Assembly (NCBI GenBank): GCA_009838765.1
Contig: VXQX01000067.1
Coordinates: 1-37,143, forward strand
Origin: Gemmatimonadales bacterium
GTDB lineage: Bacteria > Gemmatimonadota > Gemmatimonadetes > Palauibacterales > Palauibacteraceae
Reading direction: 5' to 3'
DNA length: 37,143 bases
The translations under genes and the position numbers were made by a program. Positions 8,260 to 15,978 of this stretch are shown here, in pieces; the first letter of the stretch is position 1; every line of letters starts with the position of its first letter. The notes beneath the pieces are model-generated. The model did no database searches. It was not told where the DNA came from and worked only from the letters and a program-made list of their open reading frames with translations.

Positions 8260-8580
8260 CTGGCCCAATAATACTGAGTCAGACTAGAAGCAACACGGGC
8301 CGCAGTCGATTGCGGGCCGGAAGCATCCCAGCGGCGACAACCGGATCGCGCTGTCCGTCGCCGAGGGCGGCACGAGAGCGGCTTTCCCGCGCGGCATACG
8401 CTCCAGGCGGATAAGACCATCCGCAGGGTGTGGCTCGGGGCGTCCGACGTTTGAACCTCGAGGAAGCGCAGCCCCTCGTGCCGCGCTCTGCCTCAATAAT
8501 CCTGAGCCTGTACCCAAGGTTTTTCCCGTTGCTTTCGGTCACGCAACCGGCGATTTTTTTTGAATTGTAGTCCGGGCCAC
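8260..8580 (+). repeat. ~330-bp LysR-type regulatory cassette, copy 1
   Basis: Box A is CCCAATAATACTGAG at 8264-8278, Box B is CTCAATAATCCTGAG at 8492-8506 and Box C is GTTGC (8528-8532) / GCAAC (8543-8547). The cassette ends with a GATTTTTTTT tract and a GGGCCAC end block. The interior is alignable by eye with the other copies, for example at CAGTCGATTGCGG and CAGGCGGATA. It lies immediately upstream of the substrate-binding lipoprotein gene (8594), so it is probably its control region. No LysR gene remains on its left side here; the integrase remnant is there instead. Confidence 0.8.
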
Positions 8581-8593
8581 CGAGAAAGGCGCC

Positions 8594-10048
8594 ATGTCGA
8601 GGGACCCCATGAGCCATCGCCGAGCGATCATTCAGTTCCTTATCGCCGCGCTCGCAGCCGCAACCGCATCCTGCCGGGGGGATGGAGTTGTCGCCCCGCC
8701 CGACACGTCCCCCGTCGTAATCGCGGGGACCGTTCCCGAGACGGGCTCGTGGCAAGCCGACGGGCTCAACATGGCGCGGGGCTTCCGGCTGGCCGTCGAG
8801 ATGCTGAACGAGTCCGGCGGCATCGATGGCCGCCAGGTGCGGCTCGCGTTGTACGACGATGGCAGCGACCCCGGCCGGGCGGCGCGGATCTACCGCGATC
8901 TCGCTGCGGCGGACTCGGTCGACGCGCTGATCGGCCCGTTCTCGAGCGCGGTCACCGAAGCGGTGGTGCCGGTCGCCGAGCAGGCCGGCATGCCCCTGGT
9001 CGCGCCGCTGGCCGCGTCGCCCGAGATCTGGGCCGGGAAGAGCCGCCAGTGGAGCGTGCAGATGATGAACAACGCGCGCGACCACCTGGCCGGGGCAGTG
9101 GAAGTGGCTGCGCGTCACGGGGTAGAGACCGTGGCGCTGGTCTACGAGAACTCCCGGTTTCCGATTTCGGCGGCCGATGGCGTGCGCGACGCGGCGGCCC
9201 GGGAGGGTCTGACCCTGGTGATGGACGAGGCGTACCCGGTCGAGGGGGCGGATCACTCCGCGCTCACCGCCCGGGCGCGGGACCTCCGTGCCGACCTGTT
9301 CTTGGGCGGCGGCTATACGCCGGATGCGGTTGCGTTCGCAAAGGCGGTGGCCGGGGCGCGGTATTCTCCCCTGCTGACTAGCTGGACCGTCGGTCCCAGC
9401 GAACCCGACTTCCCCGATCGCGTGGGCGTCGGTGCCGCGCGCTGCGTGATCGGCAACGCCCCGTGGGTGGGCACGCTCGACACCTCGGGACCGCTCGCCA
9501 ACAGCGCGACCTTCCAGCGTCGCTACCATGAAGCGCACGGCATCGCTCCGGGGTACACGGCAGCGGCCGGATTCGGCAGCGTCGAACTGCTGTCCGAAGC
9601 GATCCGGGCCTCCCTGGCGGCGACCGGGGCCATCGACAACGTCGCGGTACGCGACCATCTCTTCAACACTCCAACCGAGACCGTGCTGGGGCCGTTCGGG
9701 GTCGTCCCGCTCGGCCAGGCGGACGCCGGAAGTCAGCGTCTGCTCGTGCGGCTGCAACTCCAGTGGCAGGACGACGGCAAGGGCGGGCTCGTGCAGCGCG
9801 TGATCTATCCCGACGGCGCCGCTGAAGCGGCGCCGTGCGTAAACCCGCCCGCCGATATCGGTCACGCAGCTCCCTCCTCACTCTTTCGACAAGATCGACA
9901 CACCGGCGAGGCGAACGACGAGGGGCAGCATTCAGCAGCGCGCCGGGTCGTCCCCGGTCCTTTTCGAGGTGTCCGCCACCTACGTGGTCGGTCCGCCACC
10001 CGTCGACCTAAAGCAACTGGCTCATGGCGATTGGGTGCCGTGAGCTAG
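8594..10048 (+). CDS. periplasmic ligand-binding lipoprotein of branched-chain amino acid ABC type (orphan)
   Basis: This is a type-1 periplasmic binding fold of the Leu/Ile/Val-binding family. It has a lipoprotein signal ending TASC near residue 27, then VIAGTVPETGSWQADGLNMA and NESGGIDGRQVRLALYDDGS, both hallmark blocks. The two-lobed fold runs to about residue 415 (LQWQDDGKGG, VIYPDGAAEAAP). The last ~70 residues are Arg-rich and unlike the family, so the original stop was probably lost and translation runs into intergenic DNA to TAG 10046. Start ATG 8594; ATG 8609 is an alternative. No permease or ATPase genes accompany it. It may serve as a sensor or use a distant transporter. Cassette copy 1 directly precedes it. 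Confidence 0.85.
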   Translation: MSRDPMSHRRAIIQFLIAALAAATASCRGDGVVAPPDTSPVVIAGTVPETGSWQADGLNMARGFRLAVEMLNESGGIDGRQVRLALYDDGSDPGRAARIYRDLAAADSVDALIGPFSSAVTEAVVPVAEQAGMPLVAPLAASPEIWAGKSRQWSVQMMNNARDHLAGAVEVAARHGVETVALVYENSRFPISAADGVRDAAAREGLTLVMDEAYPVEGADHSALTARARDLRADLFLGGGYTPDAVAFAKAVAGARYSPLLTSWTVGPSEPDFPDRVGVGAARCVIGNAPWVGTLDTSGPLANSATFQRRYHEAHGIAPGYTAAAGFGSVELLSEAIRASLAATGAIDNVAVRDHLFNTPTETVLGPFGVVPLGQADAGSQRLLVRLQLQWQDDGKGGLVQRVIYPDGAAEAAPCVNPPADIGHAAPSSLFRQDRHTGEANDEGQHSAARRVVPGPFRGVRHLRGRSATRRPKATGSWRLGAVS

Positions 10049-10507
10049 GCCAATAGGATCTAATGCACCGGAGGCTGGCGAGGGGTGCTCGACCCCGCCC
10101 TCGACCCAGTCAGCCCTCCAGACGGCTCATTGATGATTGCGGTCTATCTTACCGGTGCTGGCCGTCCATCCGGAGTGCCGGGACTTGCCGAACAGTGCGT
10201 CGGGTGGGTTCCATGAAAGCCTCCCACCGAAGATCGTTAGCTAGATATCGCTGCGCTGACGTTGGTCGAGCACCTTCTCGGCCGTTATAGACCGAGAAGT
10301 CCAACTGTCAGACAGTCGGCGGGCTGTCCGTAGTTTGCCCTCTTCTTGCTCGTACGAGGCGGCCTTCTGTCGCGTCGCCTTCGTGAGACGTTCCCGCGGG
10401 ACCGTCTTCACGCGCCCCCCGAAAGAAGACGCCGGAGGAAGGAACAGCGCCATGGGCAAGGTCATGCTGGTCACCAGAACATTCAGCCCGTCCGGCCCCA
10501 GTGGCCG
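10049..10507. other. non-coding stretch between two convergent genes
   Basis: No convincing gene was found. A minus-strand frame from about 10474 begins with a hydrophobic TSMTLPMALFLPPAS segment and could be the start of a truncated gene after the PQQ dehydrogenase, but it turns into unrecognisable basic sequence. A near-copy of the 18-bp palindrome lies at 10388-10405. The rest shows no repeat or motif that could be named. Confidence 0.4.
10388..10405. promoter_or_regulatory. second copy of the 18-bp palindrome (one mismatch)
   Basis: ACGTTCCCGCGGGACCGT differs by one base from the perfect palindrome at 7363-7380. Flanking bases also match (GACGTT... and ...CGTCTTC). It lies about 100 bp past the end of the PQQ dehydrogenase, as the other copy lies at the end of qhpE. 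Both are therefore at 3' ends of quinoprotein genes. Confidence 0.35.
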
Positions 10508-12568
10508 TCAGGGCAGGGCCATCGCCGCAAGTCCGTCGGTCAACTGAATGATCACATACTGCTTGCCCTCGTGGACCCAGCTCGACATCCCGTAGCGCGT
10601 GTTGCCGGGCAACTCCACCTGCCCCACGCGCTCGCCGGTCCGCTTGTCGATCGCGAACAGGTGCGGCGTTCCATCGCTCGTCTGTCCAGACGCAAGAAGG
10701 AGCGTCGGAGTTGCAACCATGGCGGAATGGCCGCGCCGGCCCTGGTTCGGATTCACGTCCACCCCCTGCAGCATCGGATGGTCGCGGATCACCGCCTGCT
10801 GCCGCTCCGGCGCGTCGCCGTGCGGGATCATCCACAGGTGTTCGCCCGTGTTCACGTCGATCGCCGTGATCCGTCCCACCGGCCCCTTCCAGATCCGCAG
10901 CCCCTCGACCGTCGCCTGGTCCGCCGTGCTCTCCGTCACGACGCCGATCGCGCGGGAGAATTCGGAGTGGGTGACGCCCGTCTGCTCCGGCCCGTCGAGT
11001 TCGGATTCGATCCCCGGCGCGACCATGACCGGCTCGCACCCGCTGGTCGACGTCACGAAAACGATCCCGTTCACGGGGTCCGCGACGGGCGGTCCGGTGA
11101 TGTTCGCGCCGCCTTCGGGGCAGATGAGTGCCGCGCCCTCGCCGTCGGGGTTCCCGACGTGTGTCGGCGGGTTGAAGAGCGGCACGAAGAGATCGTTCTC
11201 GCGCGCGTACTCGAGCGCCATCTCGCGCAGCTCCGGCGTGTAGTCGATGAGGTCCTGCTCCGTGCGGCCCTGCAGGTCGTAGGGCAGGGGCCACGTCGGG
11301 TGCGGCTGGGTCTCGGAGAGCTTCTCGCCCGGCACCTTCGACGGCGGCACCGGCCGCTCCTCGATCGGCCAGATCGGCTCGCCCGTCTCGCGGTCGAGCG
11401 CGTAGAGCCACGACTGCTTCGTCGCCTGGAAGACGCCCTTGATCGGCCGTCCGTCCACGACGACGTCCATCAGGATGGGAGCGGTCGGCGTGTCGTAGTT
11501 CCAGATGTCGTGGTGCACGAACTGGAAATGCCAGCGGCGCTCTCCCGTCTCCACGTCGAGCGCGACGATGCTCGTGCCGAACAGGTTGTCGCCGGGGTGG
11601 AAACCGCCGTAGTAGTCGATCGTGGCGCCGTTCGTGACGAGATAGACGAGTCCGAGTTCGGGGTCCGCCGAGAGCGGCGCCCACGGGGACACGTCACCGG
11701 TCCACTGCCAGGCGTCGTTCTCCCACGTCTCGTGCCCGAACTCGCCGGGCCGCGGGATGATGTGGAACTTCCACTTGAACTCGCCGGTGCGGGCGTCATA
11801 GGCCAGGATGTCGCCCGGGACCATCTCCTTCCGCGTCTGGTTGTAGCCCTGCTCCGCGGAGTTGCCGACGACGACCACGTCGTTGACGACGATCGGAGGG
11901 GAAGACGCCGTGATGTAGCCGATCTCGAGCGGCATCCCCTGGTCCGGGTCGTACTCCTGGTTCAGGCTCTCCCACGGCCCCCAGCCCTCGATGAGATCCG
12001 CCACCAGGTCCACCGTCCCCGAGGACGGGAACCCCGGCAGCGGCACCGCCTCGCCCCAGTTCTCGAGCGGCCGTCCCGTGTCGGCGTCGAGCGCGTAGAG
12101 GAAGAACCCGGGGCTGATGATGTAGACGACGCCGCGTCCATCGACCTCGGCGTAGGCGACGCCCTTCCCGTACGCCTTTCGCATCGAGTACTCGTGCCGC
12201 CAGGTCATGGGTTCGGCGAAGCTCCACAGGAGTCTTCCCGTGGTGGGGTCGAGGGCGATGACGTGCCGGTTCTCACCCGTCACCGTGATCATCTTCCCGT
12301 CCACGTAGGACGGCGTGGCCCGCGCCGTGCTCGGCCCGAAGCTCGAAGCGTCCCAGCGCCACGCGACCTCGAGGCTCTCGAAATTGGAGGCGTCGATCTG
12401 CGTCGCCGGCGTGTAGCGGGTGTGCCAGGCGTCGCCCCCGAGATAGGTCCACGCGGCTCCCTCCACGCCGGGGCCCTGCGCCGCAACGGGGGCCCCCGCG
12501 ATGGCTCCGCAGAGAAGGGGGAGAAGAAGGGCGCTGCTCGGCCGCCAGCTCCAGTGGTTCTTCATCAT
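10508..12568 (-). CDS. PQQ-dependent dehydrogenase (quinoprotein beta-propeller)
   Basis: This is a secreted eight-bladed propeller of the quinoprotein alcohol/glucose dehydrogenase superfamily. It would oxidise a substrate in the periplasm with PQQ. A signal peptide runs to about residue 32 (ALLLPLLCGAIAGAPVAAQG). Propeller blades with tryptophan-docking patterns recur: SLEVAWRWDA, ALDPTTGRLLWSF, LDADTGRP, AYDARTGEFKWKF, LDVETGERRWHF, LDRETGEPIWPI and IDVNTGEHLWMI. No cytochrome c domain is fused. Start is ATG 12568 (MMKN); a longer frame to 12652 lacks a signal. Length is 686 aa. The substrate is unknown. Cassette copy 2 lies upstream in the matching orientation. Confidence 0.88.
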   Translation of the reverse strand: MMKNHWSWRPSSALLLPLLCGAIAGAPVAAQGPGVEGAAWTYLGGDAWHTRYTPATQIDASNFESLEVAWRWDASSFGPSTARATPSYVDGKMITVTGENRHVIALDPTTGRLLWSFAEPMTWRHEYSMRKAYGKGVAYAEVDGRGVVYIISPGFFLYALDADTGRPLENWGEAVPLPGFPSSGTVDLVADLIEGWGPWESLNQEYDPDQGMPLEIGYITASSPPIVVNDVVVVGNSAEQGYNQTRKEMVPGDILAYDARTGEFKWKFHIIPRPGEFGHETWENDAWQWTGDVSPWAPLSADPELGLVYLVTNGATIDYYGGFHPGDNLFGTSIVALDVETGERRWHFQFVHHDIWNYDTPTAPILMDVVVDGRPIKGVFQATKQSWLYALDRETGEPIWPIEERPVPPSKVPGEKLSETQPHPTWPLPYDLQGRTEQDLIDYTPELREMALEYARENDLFVPLFNPPTHVGNPDGEGAALICPEGGANITGPPVADPVNGIVFVTSTSGCEPVMVAPGIESELDGPEQTGVTHSEFSRAIGVVTESTADQATVEGLRIWKGPVGRITAIDVNTGEHLWMIPHGDAPERQQAVIRDHPMLQGVDVNPNQGRRGHSAMVATPTLLLASGQTSDGTPHLFAIDKRTGERVGQVELPGNTRYGMSSWVHEGKQYVIIQLTDGLAAMALP

Positions 12569-12757
12569 CCGTCCGCTCGCTGTTCTCGCGTTTTCGGTCC
12601 GACCAGGAATCGCACCCCTTACCATGAAATCCCCTGCTCCTGCTCGCACCAATACGATTGTGGGCTGTTCATCAGACTGGCGGAACGGGCCGCCCCGGAC
12701 TCGGCGCGGCCCACCGTCGGGGTGCGGGCCGCAGGCGTCGTGGTCGGCCGCTCAAAT

Positions 12758-13092
12758 GTGGCCCGGCCCACGGATCAAAAAAACATCGCCAGTTGCCTAG
12801 TCAGATGCAACGAAGAAAACTTTTGGATTGGCTCAGGATTATTGGGGCACGATTCGATCCGAGTCAGCACGAACGGGCTGTGCTTCTTCCCTGAATCTAC
12901 TTACTGGACGGCCTCAACCACGCTGCGGCTGGTTCCATTCGCCTTGAGCGACCGCCGCGCGACGAAGCCGGTTGCGTGCCGTGCTCCACGCCGCGGCGCC
13001 ATCCGGACCCCGTCGCCGCGGGCTACCGCTCTCGGTCCGAGATTGACTGCGGCCCATCCTCTTATAGTTTGAATCAGTATTGTTGAGCCAGA
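12758..13092 (-). repeat. ~330-bp LysR-type regulatory cassette, copy 2 (inverted)
   Basis: Read on the minus strand, Box A is CTCAACAATACTGAT (13073-13087), Box B is CCCAATAATCCTGAG (12832-12846) and Box C is GTTGC/GCAAC (12792-12796 with 12807-12811). The internal blocks ACGCAACCGGCTTC and GTCAATCTCGGACC match the other copies. The cassette points at the PQQ dehydrogenase, whose start is about 190 bp further on, and a LysR remnant lies at its other end. So the LysR-cassette-target layout is kept although inverted in the window. Confidence 0.8.
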
Positions 13093-13097
13093 GACCG

Positions 13098-13260
13098 GAG
13101 CATCTCATCGAGCTCTATCGGCCGGCATGTGCGGCTGCTCGAGAACTATCTGGGTACCGAGCTGTTCGTCAGGCGCAGAAACGGAGTCGCGCTCACCTCC
13201 GCCCGACGGTCGAGCCCAGCCCTGCTCATCGGCTGGCAGCTTCGGTTCTAGCTGTTTCGG
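13098..13260 (+). pseudogene. decayed LysR-family regulator fragment next to cassette copy 2
   Basis: The frame through 13120-13205 reads RHVRLLENYLGTELFVRRRN, then GVALTSA. This is nearly identical to residues ~40-66 of the intact LysR at 14349-15257. The first helix of the HTH is missing or scrambled and an in-frame stop follows soon after. Only the second half of the winged helix remains. Its orientation away from cassette copy 2 mirrors the intact LysR and copy 3. Confidence 0.75.
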
Positions 13261-13514
13261 TGCCGGTGGCCATGTGCGGCGCCTGTCTGACAGGAACCTA
13301 CCTACGAAGGCCGGATGCAAGCTGCCGTTTCCCCTGCAACGGCCGGATCTCCCTTCCGGATGGTCAACTCGAGCGCGACGACCGTCGAGTTCCGCGACTA
13401 CAGCGGCATTCACTTGGCGTCGGCTCATGGGACCGGCAGCACGCTTCTGATCACGTGGCGCATGTAACGGGGTGAGCGACCGGCATCGCTCTCGCCTGGC
13501 ACCGGCGATGCTAT
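13206..13514 (+). other. short coding-like tail of an unrecognised protein
   Basis: A plus-strand frame ending at TAA 13467 reads FRMVNSSATTVEFRDYSGIH, then LASAHGTGSTLLITWRM. It has coding character but no start and no family I can name. It could be the C-terminus of a secreted beta-rich protein. The stretch separates two LysR remnants. Nothing else was seen. Confidence 0.3.
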
Positions 13515-13640
13515 GTGTTCCACGCCCTCGTGGCGGCGGGCGGCCGTGAGAGCTTGCTGTACGTGGGAATCGAACAGCGGGTCGCGCCGCGCGCCGTCGT
13601 CGGGTACGTGAGAGTGCCGACGGTCGCCGATTGCGGAGTT
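13515..13640 (+). pseudogene. very degenerate LysR N-terminal fragment
   Basis: The frame reads ALVAAGGRESLLYVGIEQRV, then APRAVVGYV. It aligns with LQAFEAAGRHESFLYAAAEL and RVSPGAISRHV of the neighbouring LysR fragment. Several changes and lost residues make a functional HTH unlikely. It faces the opposite way from the fragment at 13730-14023. Confidence 0.5.
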
Positions 13641-13729
13641 CCCGCACCGGTCCGCGCGGCCGACTCATCCTCTTGGATGGGCGCTGAGGACGGCAATCCG
13701 CGGGAGAATGCAGCTCGACATACTTCGGA

Positions 13730-14023
13730 TCAGGGTTCGGCGGGCGAAGCCGGGTTGCGCACTTCCGCCGTCGCTCTTCTCAGGTCCCGGACGATGCGGG
13801 TCACCTTCCGGGCGTAACGGTTGCCGGCGGAGGTGAGCGTCACCCCGTTGCTTCGCCTGACGAACAGCTCGGTTCCCAGAGACTGTTCGAGCCGCCGGAC
13901 ATGTCTGCTGATGGCGCCGGGCGAAACCCGCAGTTCGGCCGCCGCATACAGAAAGCTCTCGTGTCTGCCCGCCGCTTCGAACGCCTGGAGCGCGTTCAGC
14001 GGCGGAAGCGGGTCATCGGACAT
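13730..14023 (-). CDS. truncated LysR-family protein, DNA-binding domain only
   Basis: The 97-aa product contains a complete LysR winged helix-turn-helix (PPLNALQAFEAAGRHESFLY, then AAAELRVSPGAISRHVRRLE) and the start of the linker helix. It ends at a TGA where the effector-binding domain should begin. Family members are about 300 aa. Intact HTH plus a missing sensor domain suggests either a recent truncation or a minimal operator competitor. A diverged Box A lies 22 bp before its ATG, as for the intact LysR. Confidence 0.65.
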   Translation of the reverse strand: MSDDPLPPLNALQAFEAAGRHESFLYAAAELRVSPGAISRHVRRLEQSLGTELFVRRSNGVTLTSAGNRYARKVTRIVRDLRRATAEVRNPASPAEP

Positions 14024-14110
14024 GGGTTTCCGTTACGGGCGGAGGCTCAGATAATCTGAGCCAATCTACATTTCTTGAAGGCCACGGTCAATCTCGGACC
14101 GCGGCGGCGT
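14024..14110 (-). repeat. half-copy of the regulatory cassette (Box A end only)
   Basis: After the LysR ATG come the conserved GGGTTTCCG block and the perfect dyad CTCAGATAATCTGAG (14046-14060). Traces of the cassette interior follow (GTCAATCTCGGACC and TCCGGAT). Box B and Box C were not found. The rest of the gap, to 14348, shows no gene. Confidence 0.6.
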
Positions 14111-14348
14111 CCATCCGGATCGCCCGGAAATCGCTGGCGGGACGGCCGGAGCCGGCCATCCTGGTCGGCCGGACCCGACCCGGCGACTTGGGAGGCGGAC
14201 CGGCCGATGTCCGGGGGGGGTTGCCCCGATCCCTGGCAACGGCCGGAAACGATCGCTCAACCCGCGATCCGGCGAGGATCGGGCGCATCCCGGGCGAAGG
14301 GTCGGGATGCGGCAGCTTCCAGCGCGAGGCCGGCGGCGCAGGACATCG

Positions 14349-15257
14349 TCAGGCGTTGCCCAACTTGCGCGCCGCGCACTCCTCCAGGAGCCATTCCCTC
14401 AGCCGGACGAGGGCGGGATCGTTCGCCGACGAACGGCTCATGACCAGGTGATAGGACTTCTCCGACACGACCGACAGATGCGCCAGGGGGACGAGCTGTC
14501 CAGTCGCCAGCTCCTCGGCGACCATCTCGCCATGACCGACGGCCATGCCCATGCCGTCGACCGCCGCGCGGATGACGCCCTTGTAGAGCGCGAAGCGCAT
14601 GTTGGCGGCGAACTCGCCCGTGGCCACTCCGACGGCGCGAGCCCAGTCCGGCCAGTCGGTGTCCCAGTAGATGTCGTGCAGCAGCGGTTGCCTGATGACC
14701 TCCTCGGGACCGGGGTGGGTCGACAGCGTCTTTCGGAACTGCGGGCTGCAAACGGGAAAGACCTCTTCTCCGAACAGCCTCGTGACGCTGTAGCCGGGAT
14801 GCCGGCCGTTCGAATACAGGATCCACGCATCCACGTCTTCGCGCTCCGCGTCGTGCTCGCCGTTGTGCGCCTCGACCCGCAGCTCCGCGCGGTCGAACGC
14901 CCTCCTGAACGAGGGAATGCGGGGGTAGAGCCAGCGCTCCGAGAAGATCGGGAGCGTCGAGATCACGATCGCGCGCTCGCGCGGCGGCTTGCGGACGCGG
15001 TCCGTCGCGGCTCGCAGGTCCCTGAAGACGGCGCTCATCGTCTCGGCCAGTTCCTTTCCGGCAGAGGTGAGCGCGACTCCGTTTCTGTGCCTGACGAACA
15101 GTTCGGTGCCCAGATAGTTCTCGAGCAGCCGCACATGCCGGCTGATGGAGGCCGACGAGACGCTCTGTTCGGCCGCGGCGTCCAGAAAGCTCTCGTGTCT
15201 GCCCGCGGCCTCGAAGGCCTGGAGCGAGTTCAGGGGAAGCAGCCGCTTGTTCTTCAT
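14349..15257 (-). CDS. LysR-family transcriptional regulator (intact, GcvA-like)
   Basis: This is a full-length LTTR of 302 aa. The winged helix-turn-helix occupies residues ~8-66 (LNSLQAFEAAGRHESFLDAA, then SRHVRLLENYLGTELFVR). The substrate-binding domain begins near residue 92 (IVISTLPIFSERWLYPRIPS) and includes the family-typical LFGEEVFPVCSP block. Box A of cassette copy 3 begins 24 bp upstream of the ATG, a normal autoregulatory position. The gene is divergent from the peroxidase-stub/oxidoreductase pair, the usual LTTR-target layout. It is the only complete LysR in the window and so could serve all cassette copies. Effector unknown. Confidence 0.9.
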   Translation of the reverse strand: MKNKRLLPLNSLQAFEAAGRHESFLDAAAEQSVSSASISRHVRLLENYLGTELFVRHRNGVALTSAGKELAETMSAVFRDLRAATDRVRKPPRERAIVISTLPIFSERWLYPRIPSFRRAFDRAELRVEAHNGEHDAEREDVDAWILYSNGRHPGYSVTRLFGEEVFPVCSPQFRKTLSTHPGPEEVIRQPLLHDIYWDTDWPDWARAVGVATGEFAANMRFALYKGVIRAAVDGMGMAVGHGEMVAEELATGQLVPLAHLSVVSEKSYHLVMSRSSANDPALVRLREWLLEECAARKLGNA

Positions 15258-15281
15258 GGGTTTCCGTCCTCCGGCATCTGG

Positions 15282-15296
15282 CTCAATAATACTGAG
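15282..15296. promoter_or_regulatory. Box A: LysR-type dyad CTCAATAATACTGAG
   Basis: CTCA-N7-TGAG is a perfect 4-bp dyad around an AT-rich centre, of the T-N11-A class bound by LTTRs. It lies 24 bp upstream of the lysR start codon, at nearly the same distance (22-24 bp) as in the copies at 19741 and 14046. It probably serves autoregulation. Confidence 0.65.
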
Positions 15297-15511
15297 GCAG
15301 ACTAGAAGAGGGACGGGCCGCAGTCAATCGCGGACCAGGAGCAGCAGCCTGCGGAGACGGGGTCCGGATTGTGCCGCGGCGCCGGAGGACGGCACGCAAC
15401 CGGCTTCACCGCATGGCGTTCGCTCAAGGCGGATGGTGTCGGCTGCGGGCGTCCGGCGAGCATTCAGGAGGGAAGCGCAGCCCGGTCGTGACGCGCCGGG
15501 CCTAGCCATGC

Positions 15512-15526
15512 CTCAATAATCTTGAG
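15512..15526. promoter_or_regulatory. Box B: LysR-type dyad CTCAATAATCTTGAG
   Basis: This has the same half-sites as Box A (CTCA/TGAG), located 230 bp away on the target-gene side. Equivalent sites in copies 1, 4 and 2 are 228, 234 and 241 bp from their Box A. The near-constant separation suggests paired occupancy with DNA looping or wrapping. Confidence 0.6.
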
Positions 15527-15546
15527 TCAGGCTCAAGGTGTTTTTG

Positions 15547-15566
15547 ATTGCATCCAACTACGCAAT
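15547..15566 (+). promoter_or_regulatory. Box C: covarying dyad ATTGC-N10-GCAAT
   Basis: This dyad sits 20 nt after Box B. In copies 1 and 2 the arms are GTTGC and GCAAC; here both ends have changed together to ATTGC and GCAAT. Copy 4 has GTTGC/GCAGC, compatible with a G-U pair. The compensated change indicates the dyad itself is conserved, either as a second operator or as an RNA hairpin. Confidence 0.55.
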
Positions 15567-15669
15567 TAGCGATGTTTTCCCGACTTGTGGGGCAGCGGCC
15601 AGGCTGGGGCCCACCGGGACCTGTTCCATAGGACCAGCAGACACTCGCCGAAAAAAAGGAACGACAAGG

Positions 15670-15978
15670 ATGCGCGTGAAGTTCTCGACCCTCCGGGAAT
15701 TCGTGGAGCACTGCAACGACGTGGACAGCACGCAGTACGCGTACGATTTCGCGCAGGTCGACCCGCTCCTACAGCCGACGCTGCTCGACAACTACGAGGA
15801 GATCCTGCTCACGCGGGACACGCTGCTGCTGCCCATTCGGCTGGACGAGGACACTGTGGACAACCTGCTCGCTTTCCTCACCGCGCTCACGGAAGAGTCC
15901 GCGCGCGACCTCTCGCGGGTCACGCCCTCGCGGGTTCCGAGCAGACATTCGGTCGACAGGCTGGCACCGGGCGGATGA
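15670..15978 (+). CDS. stand-alone C-terminal stub of a di-haem cytochrome c peroxidase/MauG-like protein
   Basis: The 102-aa product matches only the C-terminal end of bacterial di-haem peroxidases: FSTLREFVEHCNDVDSTQYA, DPLLQPTLLDNYEEILLTRD, a helix LLAFLTALTEESARDLS, and PSRVPSR. Both haem-binding CXXCH motifs and the signal peptide are absent, so it cannot be a peroxidase. It still has its own ATG with an AAGG site upstream and overlaps the next gene by ATGA, so it may be translated. It could be a gene remnant fused under cassette copy 3, or a small protein retained for another role. Confidence 0.6.
   Translation: MRVKFSTLREFVEHCNDVDSTQYAYDFAQVDPLLQPTLLDNYEEILLTRDTLLLPIRLDEDTVDNLLAFLTALTEESARDLSRVTPSRVPSRHSVDRLAPGG

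Larger units (their letters stand above)
15258..15601 (+). repeat. ~330-bp LysR-type regulatory cassette, copy 3 (with intact LysR)
   Basis: This is the complete divergent control region between the intact LysR and the 15670 gene. It contains the GGGTTTCCG leader block, Box A, Box B and Box C (each listed separately). The interior is closest by eye to copy 4. Because the regulator and target are both present, this copy is the best model of the original arrangement. Confidence 0.85.

Noticed and set aside
8492-8560. Box C plus following T-run as a Rho-independent terminator
   Set aside because: The stem is only 5 bp with a 10-nt loop, and the T-tract is several bases away, not adjacent; it also lies upstream, not downstream, of genes.
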